64,000 nt of DNA from G965230615 sp965230615 (lineage in GTDB: Bacteria; Pseudomonadota; Gammaproteobacteria; HTCC5015), in NCBI GenBank assembly GCA_965230615.1, contig OZ246012.1, positions 2,294,001-2,358,000 on the forward strand. Direction: 5' to 3'. This document shows, one piece after another, positions 8,472-17,336 of the stretch. The position numbers and the translations under genes were made by a program. The notes below the pieces were generated by a model. The model searched no databases. It saw only the letters and a list, made by a program, of their open reading frames with translations, and was not told the DNA's origin. The first letter of the stretch is position 1; each line of letters opens with the position of its first letter.

Positions 8472-9692
8472 CTAGTAATTAACGGGAACAAACTCCACAT
8501 CATACATGCAAAAAGTTGTAGGCATTTTCTGAAATGCGAAAGGGTGGCTATGATCAAAATAAGGCAAGCTAAAACCAACACTTATACCAAACGGCTCACT
8601 GCTTAACACCTCTACATGATGCGTATAACGCCAGCTACCGTTGTCTAGGAGAATTGATGTACTCCAGTCGTTATCCGAATTAGTTCCTGGATAGTACTCA
8701 ATGTTCTCAGTCGTCAGATTGCCATCTTCAAAGTCTAGGTTTTCTGAGAGAATTTTAAAACTAGCCGTTTCAGTTAACAGTGGCTTGTAGTGAATAAGGG
8801 TAAAGTTAGTCCCACCATTATTTGGGAGTAAACTCTCGGGCGGGCTATCGACCCAGGCACGCATGCGAAGCACATACCTTCCGGGGTTAAGCGAAACCAT
8901 AGGGCCAGTGGATAACTGCTGGTCTTCTGCTGCCTCTCCCGCACCTATCCAAGACTCAACACATTGCGCCCCTTCAATATAAAGTGGGTCAGAGATATGT
9001 TCATTATACAAACCATGGCTATGCCAATTTAAGTCCAGTTGGTCTTCAAGCGTGTACATAGGTTCTACCTGTACATTATCAAAACAGTACTCATGTGAAT
9101 GGTCTTGCCACGAATGAACTAAGCCCTGTGGATTGAGATCAAAGTGAACACTGCCAAAGTTTGGGCTAGTATCGATAAAAACCTGTTCCACAAACCTCAT
9201 ATTGGGGTTAGCCACTGATGTGTTTGACAGCGGCAAATATTCTACTTGCGGATCAGCAGGCATGCCTATCCCCATCACTTTAAATTGCGCGGTCATTGTT
9301 ATTTCTGGAGCCAGTGGATCCGGTTCATGCTGAATCTCAGTATTTCCGCGCATCATATTAAACGCTAATCGATAACGCTTATGACTGCCCGGGTGCTCTG
9401 GCTTCCTTATAGGCCGTGAGACCAATGCCATCCTATGTATTCTCGCCGCCGTACTACCCACTGACACTTGCCCACAAAGCCAGCTACGCCCATGCACAGT
9501 TTTACGATACACAGATGTTGAAGCACCCGCAGGTAAAGCACCATGTTCGTTTGTAACAATAAAATTCCAAAAAACACTGGTATCGTCTTCAATGCCCGCA
9601 TAAGCGAAGAGAGTATTAGATGACAAAGCCATAAATACTAATAATCGCATATGTATCTTGATTTGCTTGTTATTAATGTTATTACCAAACAT
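8472..9692 (-). CDS. Secreted protein with two related beta-sandwich-like modules
   Basis: 406 residues from the ATG at 9692, chosen because AAGGGTG precedes it; an upstream in-frame ATG at 9881 has no support. The N terminus has a basic region then a signal peptide (MRLLVFMALSSNTLFAYA). Two modules end alike: HEYCFDNVQVEP, and FCMYDVEFVP near the C terminus. The second contains NEHISDPLYIEGAQCVESW, also found in the divergent neighbour (NHERISDPVYVNGRRCIESW). A final strand with DNV is typical of CBM4/9-like, galactose-binding-like domains, so carbohydrate binding is a reasonable inference. No enzymatic motif seen. Codons and surroundings are AT-rich compared with the flanks. Confidence 0.75.
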   Translation of the reverse strand: MFGNNINNKQIKIHMRLLVFMALSSNTLFAYAGIEDDTSVFWNFIVTNEHGALPAGASTSVYRKTVHGRSWLCGQVSVGSTAARIHRMALVSRPIRKPEHPGSHKRYRLAFNMMRGNTEIQHEPDPLAPEITMTAQFKVMGIGMPADPQVEYLPLSNTSVANPNMRFVEQVFIDTSPNFGSVHFDLNPQGLVHSWQDHSHEYCFDNVQVEPMYTLEDQLDLNWHSHGLYNEHISDPLYIEGAQCVESWIGAGEAAEDQQLSTGPMVSLNPGRYVLRMRAWVDSPPESLLPNNGGTNFTLIHYKPLLTETASFKILSENLDFEDGNLTTENIEYYPGTNSDNDWSTSILLDNGSWRYTHHVEVLSSEPFGISVGFSLPYFDHSHPFAFQKMPTTFCMYDVEFVPVNY

Positions 9693-10330
9693 AAAAATCA
9701 CCCTTGTATTAATTAATAGGTTGCCATAACCCCAACATGCATACACATAAAATATGTCATACATAACTGAGAAAGGCATAACAAGCATGTATAAAACAAC
9801 ATTATCACCCAACAAGCATAAGCTGAAACATAACAATAAAACCCGTCCACAGCGAGTAATAACTATTGATAAATTATCCAATAAAAAAACCCAACAACTT
9901 TTGCTATATTTAACCTTGATGACTTTACAATCTAAAAAAAATTATTTTGTTAAGTATTGTTAAAGAATATTACTAATTAATAGCAAGCCAACATAAAAAG
10001 TGACTCGCAAATAGTCACCACAATTACTTTTTATCAATTAGCAAAAAAACTATCAATAATCACGTTAACAAATATCAATCTTATTGTTTTTTTCGGGTAG
10101 CCTTAGACAAATCGCTTTGTTAGTCTACCCACAAGCATGTTTTTAACGACCAAGACCCCAAAAAGCACATAGCGGCACAAAATTAAACATAGGTAGTGAC
10201 TACAGATGTTTTAAGCCGTATTTTTTGAACATTTCACCGGCCTTTGATGACCCACCGGAGAACTGAACTTCAAAGGAGAGTCTTCTCACTTTGAAGAAAA
10301 ATTTACTTAATGTGATATAAGGTCTTTATA
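9693..10330. other. AT-rich divergent intergenic region with hairpins
   Basis: 638 nt between the two secreted-module genes, strongly AT-rich. A short ORF within it (9754-9963) is low-complexity and not credible. Inverted repeats: GGGTAG...CTACCC (10095-10130, with inner ACAAA/TTTGT) and CTTCAAAG...CTTTGAAG (10268-10296). It probably carries divergent promoters; low GC and isolation are compatible with horizontal acquisition. Confidence 0.5.
10268..10296 (+). promoter_or_regulatory. Hairpin in leader of secreted-module gene
   Basis: CTTCAAAG (10268-10275) pairs with CTTTGAAG (10289-10296) around an inner GAGA/TCTC stem. It lies 34 nt before the start codon at 10331 and before the AAGGT ribosome site. 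It could be an operator or an mRNA structure; there is no T run, so it is not a normal terminator. Confidence 0.45.
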
Positions 10331-11131
10331 ATGAAATCTTACAAACTTTTATTACTTATATTTTTACTGCCTTTTGGCACACAGATTTATGCTGGCATGG
10401 AAGATGAAAACGTCTATCAATGGCAAAAAATGGGTAAGAATAACCATGAAAGAATCTCTGACCCGGTTTATGTCAATGGCCGCCGCTGCATCGAAAGCTG
10501 GACAGGCAAAAATGACGACCACTGGGATCGGCGTTTATCCACAGCAAGTATTATCGATCTTGCACCCAATACAAGTTATGTGCTGCAATATGACGTAGCA
10601 GTGGATGCAGCAGTTGATCAAGATTCGTTTATTGTCGTACCGAATGTATATGGCAACAATGTAGAGATGGGATGGCAAGGCAAGATAATCCCTGAAGGTC
10701 CAGCACAACAACATTTGGCAACATTCAAAACTAATACGAATGCTAACAACCCGGCGTCAATGCATTTTTGGTTTGGTAGCCAGGCATTAGACTATAACCT
10801 GCCACACACGCTTTGCATTGATAATGTGGAAATCAAATCATGCCCCATTCTTTTCGAAGAGGCTAGCTTTACTGCTAGCAAAGTACCGAATGAATTCGGC
10901 GTACACAAAGTCAGCATCGATGGCATTCACTTGAATAATGCAACATATATTTGGGAAGTCGAGCAGAACACGCATACCAAAGACGCTGATAACAATTTCA
11001 TTATAGTCAGTGGCAGCGCTAGCCCACACCAACTCGACATCTGCGTTAGCTTTGAGAATATGTGTGATAGCCCTCAAGCTAAAAAGTGCACTACGGCAAC
11101 AGTACATCAGTATTATGTTACTTTTGAATAA
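10331..11131 (+). CDS. Secreted one-module protein, paralogue of the divergent gene
   Basis: 266 residues. Signal peptide MKSYKLLLLIFLLPFGTQIYA, then the mature start GMEDENVYQW, matching GIEDDTSVFW of the gene on the other side. Residues about 40-170 form one module: NHERISDPVYVNGRRCIESW, DRRLSTASIIDLAPNTSYVL and the closing LCIDNVEIKS. The C-terminal 90 residues (FEEASFTASKVPNEFGVHKV onwards) contain paired cysteines (CDSPQAKKC) and look like a separate small beta domain. Secreted or surface-located; carbohydrate or other ligand binding is inferred from the CBM-like strand pattern. I do not recognise a named family. Confidence 0.75.
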   Translation: MKSYKLLLLIFLLPFGTQIYAGMEDENVYQWQKMGKNNHERISDPVYVNGRRCIESWTGKNDDHWDRRLSTASIIDLAPNTSYVLQYDVAVDAAVDQDSFIVVPNVYGNNVEMGWQGKIIPEGPAQQHLATFKTNTNANNPASMHFWFGSQALDYNLPHTLCIDNVEIKSCPILFEEASFTASKVPNEFGVHKVSIDGIHLNNATYIWEVEQNTHTKDADNNFIIVSGSASPHQLDICVSFENMCDSPQAKKCTTATVHQYYVTFE

Positions 11132-11184
11132 AGATAATTTTTTATTTATGTAAAGATATCAATATACTGCGCTATAAAAACTTA

Positions 11185-11226
11185 TACGGCAAATAGCCTC
11201 GCATTGCACTTTCGCTATTTGCCGTA
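11185..11226. terminator. Hairpin between convergent genes, probable terminator
   Basis: A perfect 13-bp stem TACGGCAAATAGC (11185-11197) / GCTATTTGCCGTA (11214-11226), placed between the stops of the secreted-module gene and ppnN. The flanking T content is weak on the plus side (CTCTTT) and better on the minus side (AGTTTTTAT), so it is a plausible shared terminator. Confidence 0.6.
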
Positions 11227-11254
11227 CTCTTTGAACTATACAACCGTTTTCAAT

Positions 11255-12628
11255 TTACTTCTCTAAGGCATAACAAGGCACATACGTCTGCCCTGGCAAT
11301 TTCATTCGCTGCTGATCCACAAAAGCCTCCAGCAGTTTATCCATACGATCCATAATGCTTTTATCGCCTTTTAATTTAAAAGGACCACGTTCCTGCACAT
11401 GCCGTATACCAGACTCTTTAACATTACCGGCAACAATACCCGAGAATACGCGACGCAAGTTGCAGGCCAGCGTATAGTTATCCATATTTTCACGCAATTC
11501 GAGTGCCGCCATGTTTTCATGCGTGGGCTCGAATGGCACTTGAAAATCATCGCCAATTCTCAGGCGCCAGTTATAATAATAAGCATCGGAATGTTTACGA
11601 CGAAACTCAAATACGTCTTCTACACCTTTGGCCATGACCGCAGCGACCTGTTCTGGATCATCAATAATGACTTGATAAAACGCTCTGACTTGTTCACCTA
11701 AAATGGAGGTAACAAATTCATCGATTTGCTTAAAGTAGTCAGCGCTCTCTTTTGGGCCGGTCAATACAAATGGAAACGGCACGCTGGCATTATCTGGGTG
11801 CAACAAGACACCTAATAAAAACAAAATTTCTTCTGCAGTACCAGCACCACCCGGGAACACCACAACACCATGCCCTAAACGCACAAAGGCTTCCAGGCGC
11901 TTTTCGATATCGGGCATAATAATTAATTCATTCACAACCGGGTTAGGTGACTCAGAGGCAATAATACCAGGCTCGGTCAAGCCAATGTAACGACCGTCTT
12001 GCATGCGCTGTTTAAGGTGGCCAATGGCAGCACCTTTCATCGGACCTTTCATGGCACCCGGACCACACCCTGTGCAGATATGTAATTCGCGCAGGCCAAG
12101 CTGGTAGCCGACTTCTTTGGTATAGTCGTATTCGACACGATTAATTGAGTGACCACCCCAGCAGACAATAATGTCGCAAAGCTTGCTACGTTGCAACACA
12201 CCGGTATTACGCAAGATATGAAACACGAAGTTGGTTAAACCATCGCTGGTATTTAAGTCTAAACCATGCGACTCTAACTGGCTGTTGACATAAAGAATAT
12301 CGCGCAATACTGAAAACAGGTGCTCGCGCACACCCAGTATCATTTTGCCATCGACAAAAGCACTGCCTGGCGCTTTAACCACTTCAAGCCTGACACCACG
12401 GTCCTGCTGTACTACCACTACATCAAAATCAGCATAGTCAGCTAATAGTTGCAATGTGTCATCGGTCTCTTTATCGCAGTTTAATACCGCCAGCGAACAA
12501 CGGCGAAACAGGTCTTTTAAACCGCCATCATGGGCATCGCGCAACATAATGACTTCATGTTGCGATAACACATTCAAGCTGGCAGTTGGGGAAACCAGCG
12601 CATCCACTTTATCATTATTGGTCGTCAT
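11255..12628 (-). CDS. ppnN: Nucleotide 5'-monophosphate nucleosidase PpnN (YgdH)
   Basis: 457 residues, as for E. coli YgdH/PpnN (about 454). PpnN cleaves purine and pyrimidine nucleoside monophosphates to base and ribose 5-phosphate and is a (p)ppGpp target in E. coli. Visible: the PpnN N-terminal domain (residues 1-about 140), WGGHSI (157-162), TGCGPGAMKGPMKGA (186-200) and the LOG-family motif PGGAGTAEE (259-267) that binds the nucleotide. Convergent with the secreted-module gene upstream in coordinates. A separate unit from the membrane-protein gene that starts at 13094, whose stop is 43 nt upstream of this start. Confidence 0.95.
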   Translation of the reverse strand: MTTNNDKVDALVSPTASLNVLSQHEVIMLRDAHDGGLKDLFRRCSLAVLNCDKETDDTLQLLADYADFDVVVVQQDRGVRLEVVKAPGSAFVDGKMILGVREHLFSVLRDILYVNSQLESHGLDLNTSDGLTNFVFHILRNTGVLQRSKLCDIIVCWGGHSINRVEYDYTKEVGYQLGLRELHICTGCGPGAMKGPMKGAAIGHLKQRMQDGRYIGLTEPGIIASESPNPVVNELIIMPDIEKRLEAFVRLGHGVVVFPGGAGTAEEILFLLGVLLHPDNASVPFPFVLTGPKESADYFKQIDEFVTSILGEQVRAFYQVIIDDPEQVAAVMAKGVEDVFEFRRKHSDAYYYNWRLRIGDDFQVPFEPTHENMAALELRENMDNYTLACNLRRVFSGIVAGNVKESGIRHVQERGPFKLKGDKSIMDRMDKLLEAFVDQQRMKLPGQTYVPCYALEK

Positions 12629-12671
12629 AGTTTATTATCGGCTGTTATTGTTAAAATTTTAGTATGCGATG

Positions 12672-13094
12672 CTAGCGTTCAATTTCGTCAGTATCTACCT
12701 GGCCAGACAATCGGCGTCGAATATGCGACCAGGACATGCCCGTGGCCAATACGGCAGACAGCGCCACTTCGGCTATATAGGTGATCATTGCCGGACTATC
12801 AGCCGGGATAACACCCCAGCTGATAATCATCCAGATGAGTGTACCAAAAAAAGCACTGGCTAATATTAAACCGATCACGCCTAGCGAGTTCCAGGCAGCC
12901 CGAAAGTAAATAACCCAGCCGATTAACAGCACAACCCCTAAAAATATTTTAGCCGGTAGCATGTCTTGCAAACCAGCGCCAACCCAATGATAGTAGGAAT
13001 AGCCACTGGGGTTATAACTGGCAAATACCAGCACTAACGCGAACACCCAGCGCAACAAAAAACTCAACGCATTAAACTGAACATAGCCTGACAT
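12672..13094 (-). CDS. Small DUF6524-like membrane protein
   Basis: 140 residues with four hydrophobic segments: FLLRWVFALVLVFASYNPSG, AKIFLGVVLLIGWVIYFRAA, LGVIGLILASAFFGTLIWMI and a fourth around AMITYIAEVALSAVLATGMS. The pattern of FALVLVFASYNPSGYSYYHW followed by GVVLLIGWVIYFRAAW fits the DUF6524 family as I remember it. Inner-membrane location is expected; function unknown. It follows the MscS-like gene by 34 nt on the same strand, so they may be co-transcribed. Confidence 0.75.
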   Translation of the reverse strand: MSGYVQFNALSFLLRWVFALVLVFASYNPSGYSYYHWVGAGLQDMLPAKIFLGVVLLIGWVIYFRAAWNSLGVIGLILASAFFGTLIWMIISWGVIPADSPAMITYIAEVALSAVLATGMSWSHIRRRLSGQVDTDEIER

Positions 13095-13128
13095 AGTATA
13101 TTCTCTCTATTATTTTGGTTTGCTGTGC

Positions 13129-14253
13129 TCACATAGAAGGCTGCACATTCACAACAGGTGCTGTCAGGCTACTATCATCGAGCAGAACGTGTTGTAAGGG
13201 TGTTTGCAGTTCTAAGCCCTCTTCTTTGGATAGCTTTAAAATTAACTCACGCATTAATTGACGTGTTCTCAGCAGCCGCCTAACATCTTTGGTGTAATAG
13301 TACACACTCCAGAGCACCGCATGATCGCCGGTGTCCTCTACACCAACCTCTAATGGCCAACGCTCTTCCAGCACCACATCGGGATCTTGCACAGCGACTT
13401 CAAACGCTTTGTTGAAAAAAGCTTTTACACGCTCTTCATCAGTATCGTAACCAATTTTAAAGAGCAACCTTTCGCGCAAACCTTTGGCTGAGGCAAACTT
13501 AGATAAGTTATGAATGGTTTGTTCACGCAGCTTGGCATTTTTAAACATAATACGGTGGTTATTAACCAGGTTTAAAATCTCAGTATGAAAGACTTTGGTT
13601 TTAAACACCACGCCCAAACAACCATCAACGCCGGGTAATTCGATCACATCACCCTCTTCGACCATACCGCTATTTAAAATAATCAAACCACTGACGATAT
13701 CCGGTGCCCATGAGGCTTGCGTCAACGCCAAGAAAACCCCAATAACACCTAAGACACCACCGGCTTCCAATAAGCTATCAAAGCCTAAGATCTTCACCAC
13801 CGACAGCAAAACAATAATAAATACAAAAACGTTGACAATAATACTCAGCATGCGGCTCTGGTAAGTTTCGATTGTGCGCTTCTCGCCATTTATTTCACGT
13901 ACCCGGCCATAGTGCCGCCCGATAAAATGATTAATGATATGCAGAAACAGATACGCCATGTAAATCAGCATTAAAATGGAAATCACTTTAAAGCCATAGC
14001 TTTTAATATTCATTTCTGAAAACATGCGCTGATAGGCCAGCACACATATGATTAACAGGTTTAAAGCACGAAAGGTATTTACTTTTAGCTTAAACTGCTT
14101 TTCAGTTTGTGTGGCAGGTTTGGAGAGCGCTTTGAGAATGTTTTGCGCAAAGATCAACAACAATACGTTTATCGATATAATAACCAAATCCCACATCGAT
14201 AATCGGTTGAGAAATTCCTGTAGCTCAGTGAGCAGATCGGCTAATAGCGGCAT
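13129..14253 (-). CDS. MscS-family mechanosensitive channel
   Basis: 374 residues. N-terminal transmembrane segments (WDLVIISINVLLLIFAQNIL; TFRALNLLIICVLAY; VISILMLIYMAYLFLHII; MLSIIVNVFVFIIVLLSVV), then the Gly/Ala-rich pore helix LEAGGVLGVIGVFLALTQAS and the following SGLIILNSGMVEEGDVIELPG, the start of the MscS beta domain. The cytoplasmic C-terminal half has the normal length. It releases solutes on hypo-osmotic shock. It heads a unit with the DUF6524-like gene. Confidence 0.9.
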   Translation of the reverse strand: MPLLADLLTELQEFLNRLSMWDLVIISINVLLLIFAQNILKALSKPATQTEKQFKLKVNTFRALNLLIICVLAYQRMFSEMNIKSYGFKVISILMLIYMAYLFLHIINHFIGRHYGRVREINGEKRTIETYQSRMLSIIVNVFVFIIVLLSVVKILGFDSLLEAGGVLGVIGVFLALTQASWAPDIVSGLIILNSGMVEEGDVIELPGVDGCLGVVFKTKVFHTEILNLVNNHRIMFKNAKLREQTIHNLSKFASAKGLRERLLFKIGYDTDEERVKAFFNKAFEVAVQDPDVVLEERWPLEVGVEDTGDHAVLWSVYYYTKDVRRLLRTRQLMRELILKLSKEEGLELQTPLQHVLLDDSSLTAPVVNVQPSM

Positions 14254-14342
14254 GCTGTGTTCCGTATAAATTGGGGGCCCTTAAATATATTCGACGTCGG
14301 CTACCGTTGACTTGCTGCCTGCATCATAACCCAAAGCAGGCG

Positions 14343-14405
14343 GCAGGGGCAGTTGCACCAGGGTATTTTTACAGTGTATTACCTTATAAGGTGAAACTGC
14401 CCTGC
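14343..14405. other. Long hairpin downstream of thiC
   Basis: GCAGGGGCAGTT (14343-14354) pairs with AACTGCCCTGC (14395-14405) with one bulge; the loop contains the perfect palindrome ACCTTATAAGGT (14381-14392). It lies in the 176-nt gap after the thiC stop. There is no T run, so it may stabilise the mRNA 3' end or be a repeat rather than a classical terminator. Confidence 0.5.
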
Positions 14406-14429
14406 TTTATGTCTTTGTCTGTGCCTAAT

Positions 14430-16322
14430 TTACTCTTTATGGTAAATCTCGACACCTTTCGCCTGAAACTCTTTGGCCTTCTCGCTCATGCCGGTATCCA
14501 CCGCCACTTTAATATCACCAATCCCTTTGGAGGCTGCATAATCCCGGACATCTTGGGTTATTTTCATCGAGCAGAAGTGGGGGCCACACATAGAACAAAA
14601 GTGCGCCACCTTCGCTGAGTCTTTGGGCAGTGTTTCATCATGAAATTCCCGCGCTTTCTCAGGGTCCAGACTGAGGTTGAACTGGTCTTCCCAGCGAAAT
14701 TCAAAGCGCGCTTTCGATAAGGCATTATCACGTAACTGCGCACCGGGATGCCCTTTTCCTAAATCAGCCGCATGCGCGGCAATTTTGTAGGTAATAATGC
14801 CGTCACGCACATCTTGTTTATTGGGTAGACCTAAGTGTTCTTTTGGCGTGACATAACAAAGCATGGCAGTGCCATACCAGCCAATTTGCGCCGCCCCAAT
14901 CGCTGAGGTGATATGGTCATAGCCGGGGGCAATATCGGTTGTTAATGGCCCCAGGGTATAGAAAGGTGCTGCATAACAATCGCGTAATTGCTTATCCATA
15001 TTTTCTTTGATCAATTGCATTGGCACATGCCCAGGCCCTTCGATCATCACTTGCACATCGTGCTCCCAGGCAATTTTGGTCAGCTCACCTAAGGTTTCCA
15101 GCTCACCAAACTGGGCTTCATCATTCGCATCAGCAATTGAACCGGGGCGCAGACCATCGCCTAATGAAAACGAGACATCATAGGCTTTCATAATCTCGCA
15201 AATTTCTTCGAAGTGCGTATAGAGAAAGTTTTCTTTATGGTGCGCCAAACACCATTTCGCCATAATCGAGCCACCACGTGAGACTATACCGGTGACACGC
15301 TTGGCGGTTAATGGCACATAGGCCAGACGCACGCCAGCATGAATCGTAAAATAATCCACGCCTTGCTCAGCCTGCTCGATCAAGGTGTCGCGGAACATTT
15401 CCCAAGTCAGCTCTTCGGCACGCCCGTTGACTTTTTCCAATGCCTGATAGATAGGCACTGTACCGATAGGCACTGGCGAATTACGCAAAATCCACTCGCG
15501 AGTTTCATGAATATGCTTGCCGGTGGACAGGTCCATCACGGTATCGCCGCCCCAGCGGGTCGACCACACCATTTTCTCAACTTCTTCGGCCACACTGGAG
15601 GTCACCGCAGAATTACCGATATTGGTATTGATCTTAACCAGAAAGTTGCGGCCAATAATCATGGGCTCTAACTCAGGGTGATTGATATTGGCCGGAATAA
15701 TGGCGCGACCCGCCGCGATTTCCTGCCGGACAAACTCTGGGGTAATTTCCTCAGGTAGCTGCGCACCAAAGTGCTGGCCCTTGTGCTGCTGCAACAGATT
15801 GCTATAGCGCGGGTCGGCTCGCAGCTCTTGCAAACGCATCGATTCACGAATGGCAACAAATTCCATCTCAGGGGTAATAATGCCAGCCCTGGCATAATGC
15901 ATCTGACTCACATTGCCACCGGCTTTGGCCCTGCGTGGATTACGTAGATGTTCGAAACGTAAATGTGCCAGGGCCGGGTCCGACTGACGCGACTGACCAT
16001 AGTCTGAGCTGGGGCCCGTCAGCTCTTCGGTATCCTGACGGCGATTGATCCAGTTTTCCCGCAGGGGCGCCAAACCTTTGAGCAGATCGACCTCAATATC
16101 GGGATCGGTATAGGGGCCAGAGGTATCATAAACCGGAATTGGCGGGTTTTCTTCCTCACCAAAGCTGGCCGCTGTCGGTGAACAAGCTATTTCACGGATA
16201 GGTACCCGAATATCGGGCTGACTGCCCTGAATATAACGTTTTTTTGACCCAGGGATTGGTAAGGTTACATCAGCAGACAATTCTGCTGTTTTACGAATAA
16301 AATCTTGTGGAATGGCGCTCAT
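14430..16322 (-). CDS. thiC: Phosphomethylpyrimidine synthase ThiC
   Basis: 630 residues, the usual length of the long bacterial ThiC. A radical SAM enzyme that converts aminoimidazole ribonucleotide into HMP phosphate for thiamin synthesis. The C-terminal cluster motif CSMCGPHFC gives C576, C579 and C584 (Cx2Cx4C, the non-classical radical SAM pattern). Internal signatures include FTIHAGVRL and MIEGPGHVPMQ. The start at 16322 is preceded by GAAGGAG. No other thi genes are adjacent. A TPP riboswitch lies in the leader, so expression should fall when thiamin pyrophosphate is plentiful. Confidence 0.98.
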   Translation of the reverse strand: MSAIPQDFIRKTAELSADVTLPIPGSKKRYIQGSQPDIRVPIREIACSPTAASFGEEENPPIPVYDTSGPYTDPDIEVDLLKGLAPLRENWINRRQDTEELTGPSSDYGQSRQSDPALAHLRFEHLRNPRRAKAGGNVSQMHYARAGIITPEMEFVAIRESMRLQELRADPRYSNLLQQHKGQHFGAQLPEEITPEFVRQEIAAGRAIIPANINHPELEPMIIGRNFLVKINTNIGNSAVTSSVAEEVEKMVWSTRWGGDTVMDLSTGKHIHETREWILRNSPVPIGTVPIYQALEKVNGRAEELTWEMFRDTLIEQAEQGVDYFTIHAGVRLAYVPLTAKRVTGIVSRGGSIMAKWCLAHHKENFLYTHFEEICEIMKAYDVSFSLGDGLRPGSIADANDEAQFGELETLGELTKIAWEHDVQVMIEGPGHVPMQLIKENMDKQLRDCYAAPFYTLGPLTTDIAPGYDHITSAIGAAQIGWYGTAMLCYVTPKEHLGLPNKQDVRDGIITYKIAAHAADLGKGHPGAQLRDNALSKARFEFRWEDQFNLSLDPEKAREFHDETLPKDSAKVAHFCSMCGPHFCSMKITQDVRDYAASKGIGDIKVAVDTGMSEKAKEFQAKGVEIYHKE

Positions 16323-16381
16323 AATACCCAGGCTCCTTCAAAATCGGGGCTTATAATCGGTTATACGGTGGGAGGTTTATC

Positions 16382-16432
16382 GCAATATGTTGCTATCATT
16401 CGAGCCAGGCTTGTGCAGGCTGCAACATATGC
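16382..16432 (-). promoter_or_regulatory. Hairpin 3' of TPP aptamer, probable expression platform
   Basis: Immediately after the aptamer on the transcript, GCATATGTTGC pairs with GCAATATGTTGC's complement (plus coordinates 16422-16432 and 16382-16393), giving about 11 bp with one bulge. There is no T run, which argues against an intrinsic terminator. The loop holds GGCTC, which could pair with GAGCC at the thiC ribosome site, so translational control is a possibility. Confidence 0.5.
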
Positions 16433-16513
16433 TTCCCTCCGCCGGTATTAGCCGGTTCAGGTTCAAAGGGTTGGTTTCTCAACCGCGACCCAACAGGCCC
16501 GGTTCCCCTAGCT
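16431..16513 (-). ncRNA. TPP riboswitch (THI element) of thiC
   Basis: On the minus strand the conserved THI-box blocks appear in order: CTAGGGGAACC, then GTTGAGA (variant of CTGAGA), then ACCCTTTGAACCTGA, then GGCTAATACCGGC and GGAGGGAA. Spacing and order are canonical for a thiamin pyrophosphate aptamer. It lies about 110 nt upstream of the thiC start codon and overlaps no credible gene. Confidence 0.96.
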
Positions 16514-16661
16514 TTAGGTTGCAGGGTAGGGAATTTGTCATCACTTTGCAACCAGAATCAGCTATCGGGCAGTCATGCTGGTGCTTAACGCTTGTGGCTG
16601 TCACTTGGCATGCTAGAATGCTATTTAACGCCACTATGGATACTCAAAGAAGGGCATTACC

Positions 16662-17321
16662 ATGAACTATGAGCAAGCACGCTTTAACATGGTTGAACAA
16701 CAAATCCGTCCCTGGGAAGTACTGGACCAGCATGTTTTGGATGTGATTCTACAAACCCCCAGAGAAGACTTTGTGCCCGCTGAATACAAAGCCCTGGCAT
16801 TCGCAGACACCCATATCCCCCTCGATCACCAGCAGGTGATGATGCACCCTAATGTTGAAGGGCGCTTATTACAGGCTTTGAATGTACAAAGCACCGATGT
16901 AGTCCTGGAAGTGGGTACAGGCAGCGGCTATCTTACTGCCTGCCTGGCGCAATTGGCAGAGCATGTCTATAGTGTTGATATCCACCCTGGCTTTACTGAC
17001 CAGGCGAGGCACAAGTTAGGTGCTCACGGTATCGATAATGTGACACTCAGCAGTGGTGATGCGGTTGGCGGCTGGGAGCGACTGCATAAATACGATGTGA
17101 TCGCCATTACCGGCTCCTTACCCAGCATTCCGGAAAACTATAAAACAGCCCTGGCCATGGGAGGCCGCTTGTTTGTGATTATTGGCTCACCCAACAAGCC
17201 TATTATGGAAGCCTGGCTTATAACACGCACTGCCGATGATCAATGGGCACAGGAAAGCTTATTTGAAACCAGTATTCCACCTTTGGTCAATGCCAGCTTT
17301 CCAAAAACTTTTGACTTCTAA
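16662..17321 (+). CDS. Protein-L-isoaspartate methyltransferase-like protein
   Basis: 219 residues of the PCMT class, with SAM motif VLEVGTGSGYL (81-91) and NVTLSSGDAVGGW. The start at 16662 is supported by AGAAGGGC upstream. The family loop GQTISQP, which contains the conserved Thr and Ser of true PIMT repair enzymes, is replaced here by HQQVMMHP (56-63). SAM binding is therefore likely, but isoaspartate repair is doubtful. It is the first of a run of five same-strand genes (rhodanese, TolC, acyltransferase, WaaA). A homologue next to a TolC gene is a familiar arrangement in pseudomonads. Confidence 0.8.
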   Translation: MNYEQARFNMVEQQIRPWEVLDQHVLDVILQTPREDFVPAEYKALAFADTHIPLDHQQVMMHPNVEGRLLQALNVQSTDVVLEVGTGSGYLTACLAQLAEHVYSVDIHPGFTDQARHKLGAHGIDNVTLSSGDAVGGWERLHKYDVIAITGSLPSIPENYKTALAMGGRLFVIIGSPNKPIMEAWLITRTADDQWAQESLFETSIPPLVNASFPKTFDF

Positions 17322-17336
17322 CCATTAAAGAAAACC

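Noticed and set aside
9754..9963. 69-residue AT-rich ORF in the divergent secreted-protein region
   Set aside because: Lys/Asn/Gln-rich low complexity caused by AT content; it lies over the leader of the opposite-strand gene.
10095..10130. Hairpin GGGTAG...CTACCC considered as a terminator
   Set aside because: The T run is on the wrong side for either direction of a standard terminator; recorded only as an inverted repeat.
16387..16665. 92-residue plus-strand ORF over the thiC leader
   Set aside because: It lies across the TPP riboswitch on the opposite strand; its reading is a by-product of the conserved RNA, with no ribosome site or family match.
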